DNA from: an uncultured Centipeda sp.
GTDB lineage: Bacteria > Bacillota > Negativicutes > Selenomonadales > Selenomonadaceae
Direction of reading: 5' to 3'
DNA: 20,501 nucleotides
NCBI GenBank assembly: GCA_937925565.1
Contig: CALALM010000028.1
Location: forward strand, 1-20,501
In this document: one piece after another, positions 20,230-20,501 of the stretch
Layout: each line of letters opens with the position of its first letter
How positions within the stretch are numbered: the first letter of the stretch is position 1
The notes under the pieces: generated by a model
Databases searched by the model: none
Seen by the model: the letters and a program-made list of their open reading frames with translations, nothing else
Told to the model about the DNA's origin: nothing
Position numbers and translations under genes: made by a program

Positions 20230-20501
20230 ATGCGTGAGTTCTGGCAGCCGATTCTGATCGGTGGGGCATTCATCGCGGCGGCGGCACTCTTTTCGGGCGC
20301 GGTGAACCCGTGGGACGACGGCAAGAACACCGTCCTTGTCGAGGAGACCTATGTCGTCCGCCCCGGCGACACGCTCTGGGGCATCGCAGAGGAGTATCTC
20401 GCCAAGAACACCGGCACGCGCCGGTATATCCTCGAATACAAGTCGGGGATGGAGGAGCTTAACCCGTGGCTCCTCGACAGTTTCAATCCACGCGCCCCGT
20501 G
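20230..20501 (+). CDS. LysM-domain membrane protein (3' partial)
   Basis: At least 90 residues, open to the window end. An N-terminal hydrophobic helix (PILIGGAFIAAAALFSGAV, about residues 7-25) acts as signal anchor. A LysM domain starts near residue 40: ETYVVRPGDTLWGIAEEYLAKN, then ELNPWLL, which binds peptidoglycan sugars. An alternative GTG start at 20221, overlapping the previous stop (GTGA), would add three residues; neither start has ideal ribosome-binding spacing. In a mobile element it may aid cell-wall passage or lysis. The rest of the gene is outside the window. Confidence 0.82.
   Translation, partial: MREFWQPILIGGAFIAAAALFSGAVNPWDDGKNTVLVEETYVVRPGDTLWGIAEEYLAKNTGTRRYILEYKSGMEELNPWLLDSFNPRAP

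Noticed and set aside
1..20501. CRISPR array or insertion sequence
   Set aside because: No regularly spaced repeats with unique spacers and no transposase-like protein were seen.

Overview
The window looks like a chromosomal stretch from a Negativicutes bacterium of the Selenomonas type. That is inferred from Firmicutes-style AGGAGG ribosome binding sites, fairly high G+C and family-level resemblance of the proteins; no database search was possible. It splits into a host part (1 to about 14,200) and the left end of an integrated mobile element (from the 3' end of a tRNA-Ser gene at about 14,216 to beyond 20,501).

Host part. It opens with the end of atpC (ATP synthase epsilon subunit) and a strong terminator. 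A Phd/YefM antitoxin and RelE/ParE toxin pair follows, with a near-perfect palindrome over its -10 box. Next come an AI-2E-type membrane protein and an MFS transporter, which ends at a long bidirectional terminator facing an exported beta-lactamase-fold serine hydrolase. A dps gene with a consensus promoter is next. Then comes a complete L-fucose operon on the minus strand: fucI, a rhamnulokinase-type fuculokinase, fucU, fucA and fucP. A divergent AraC-type regulator sits beside it, and the shared intergenic region holds three in-phase direct repeats that are probable operators. Lactaldehyde reductase (FucO) is not in the window. metY (O-acetylhomoserine sulfhydrylase) follows, then tRNA-Ser(CGA).

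Mobile element. A tyrosine integrase lies just inside the tRNA 3' end, convergent to it. Further in on the minus strand are a HigB/HigA-type pair, a DUF4258/YgiT-zinc-finger pair that looks like a second toxin-antitoxin module, and an ImmA/ImmR-like protease-repressor pair. Across a divergent control region, the plus strand carries a Cro-like regulator, a 27-residue ORF, a one-helix membrane protein, a CPIG-containing XRE regulator, two ribbon-helix-helix proteins (with a third on the minus strand), an excisionase-like protein with an AT-hook-like tail, and the start of a LysM membrane protein cut by the window end. The repressor region shows a family of 17-bp dyads (YTAACG-N5-CGTTAK type), one of them inside a coding region. 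Whether the element is a prophage or an ICE cannot be decided from this left end.

How it fits together. The fucose genes form an inducible import and breakdown route (import, mutarotation, isomerisation, phosphorylation, aldol cleavage) under one AraC-type regulator. The element has the layout of a repressor-controlled lysogeny or transfer switch, with stabilising toxin-antitoxin genes between the integrase and the repressor.
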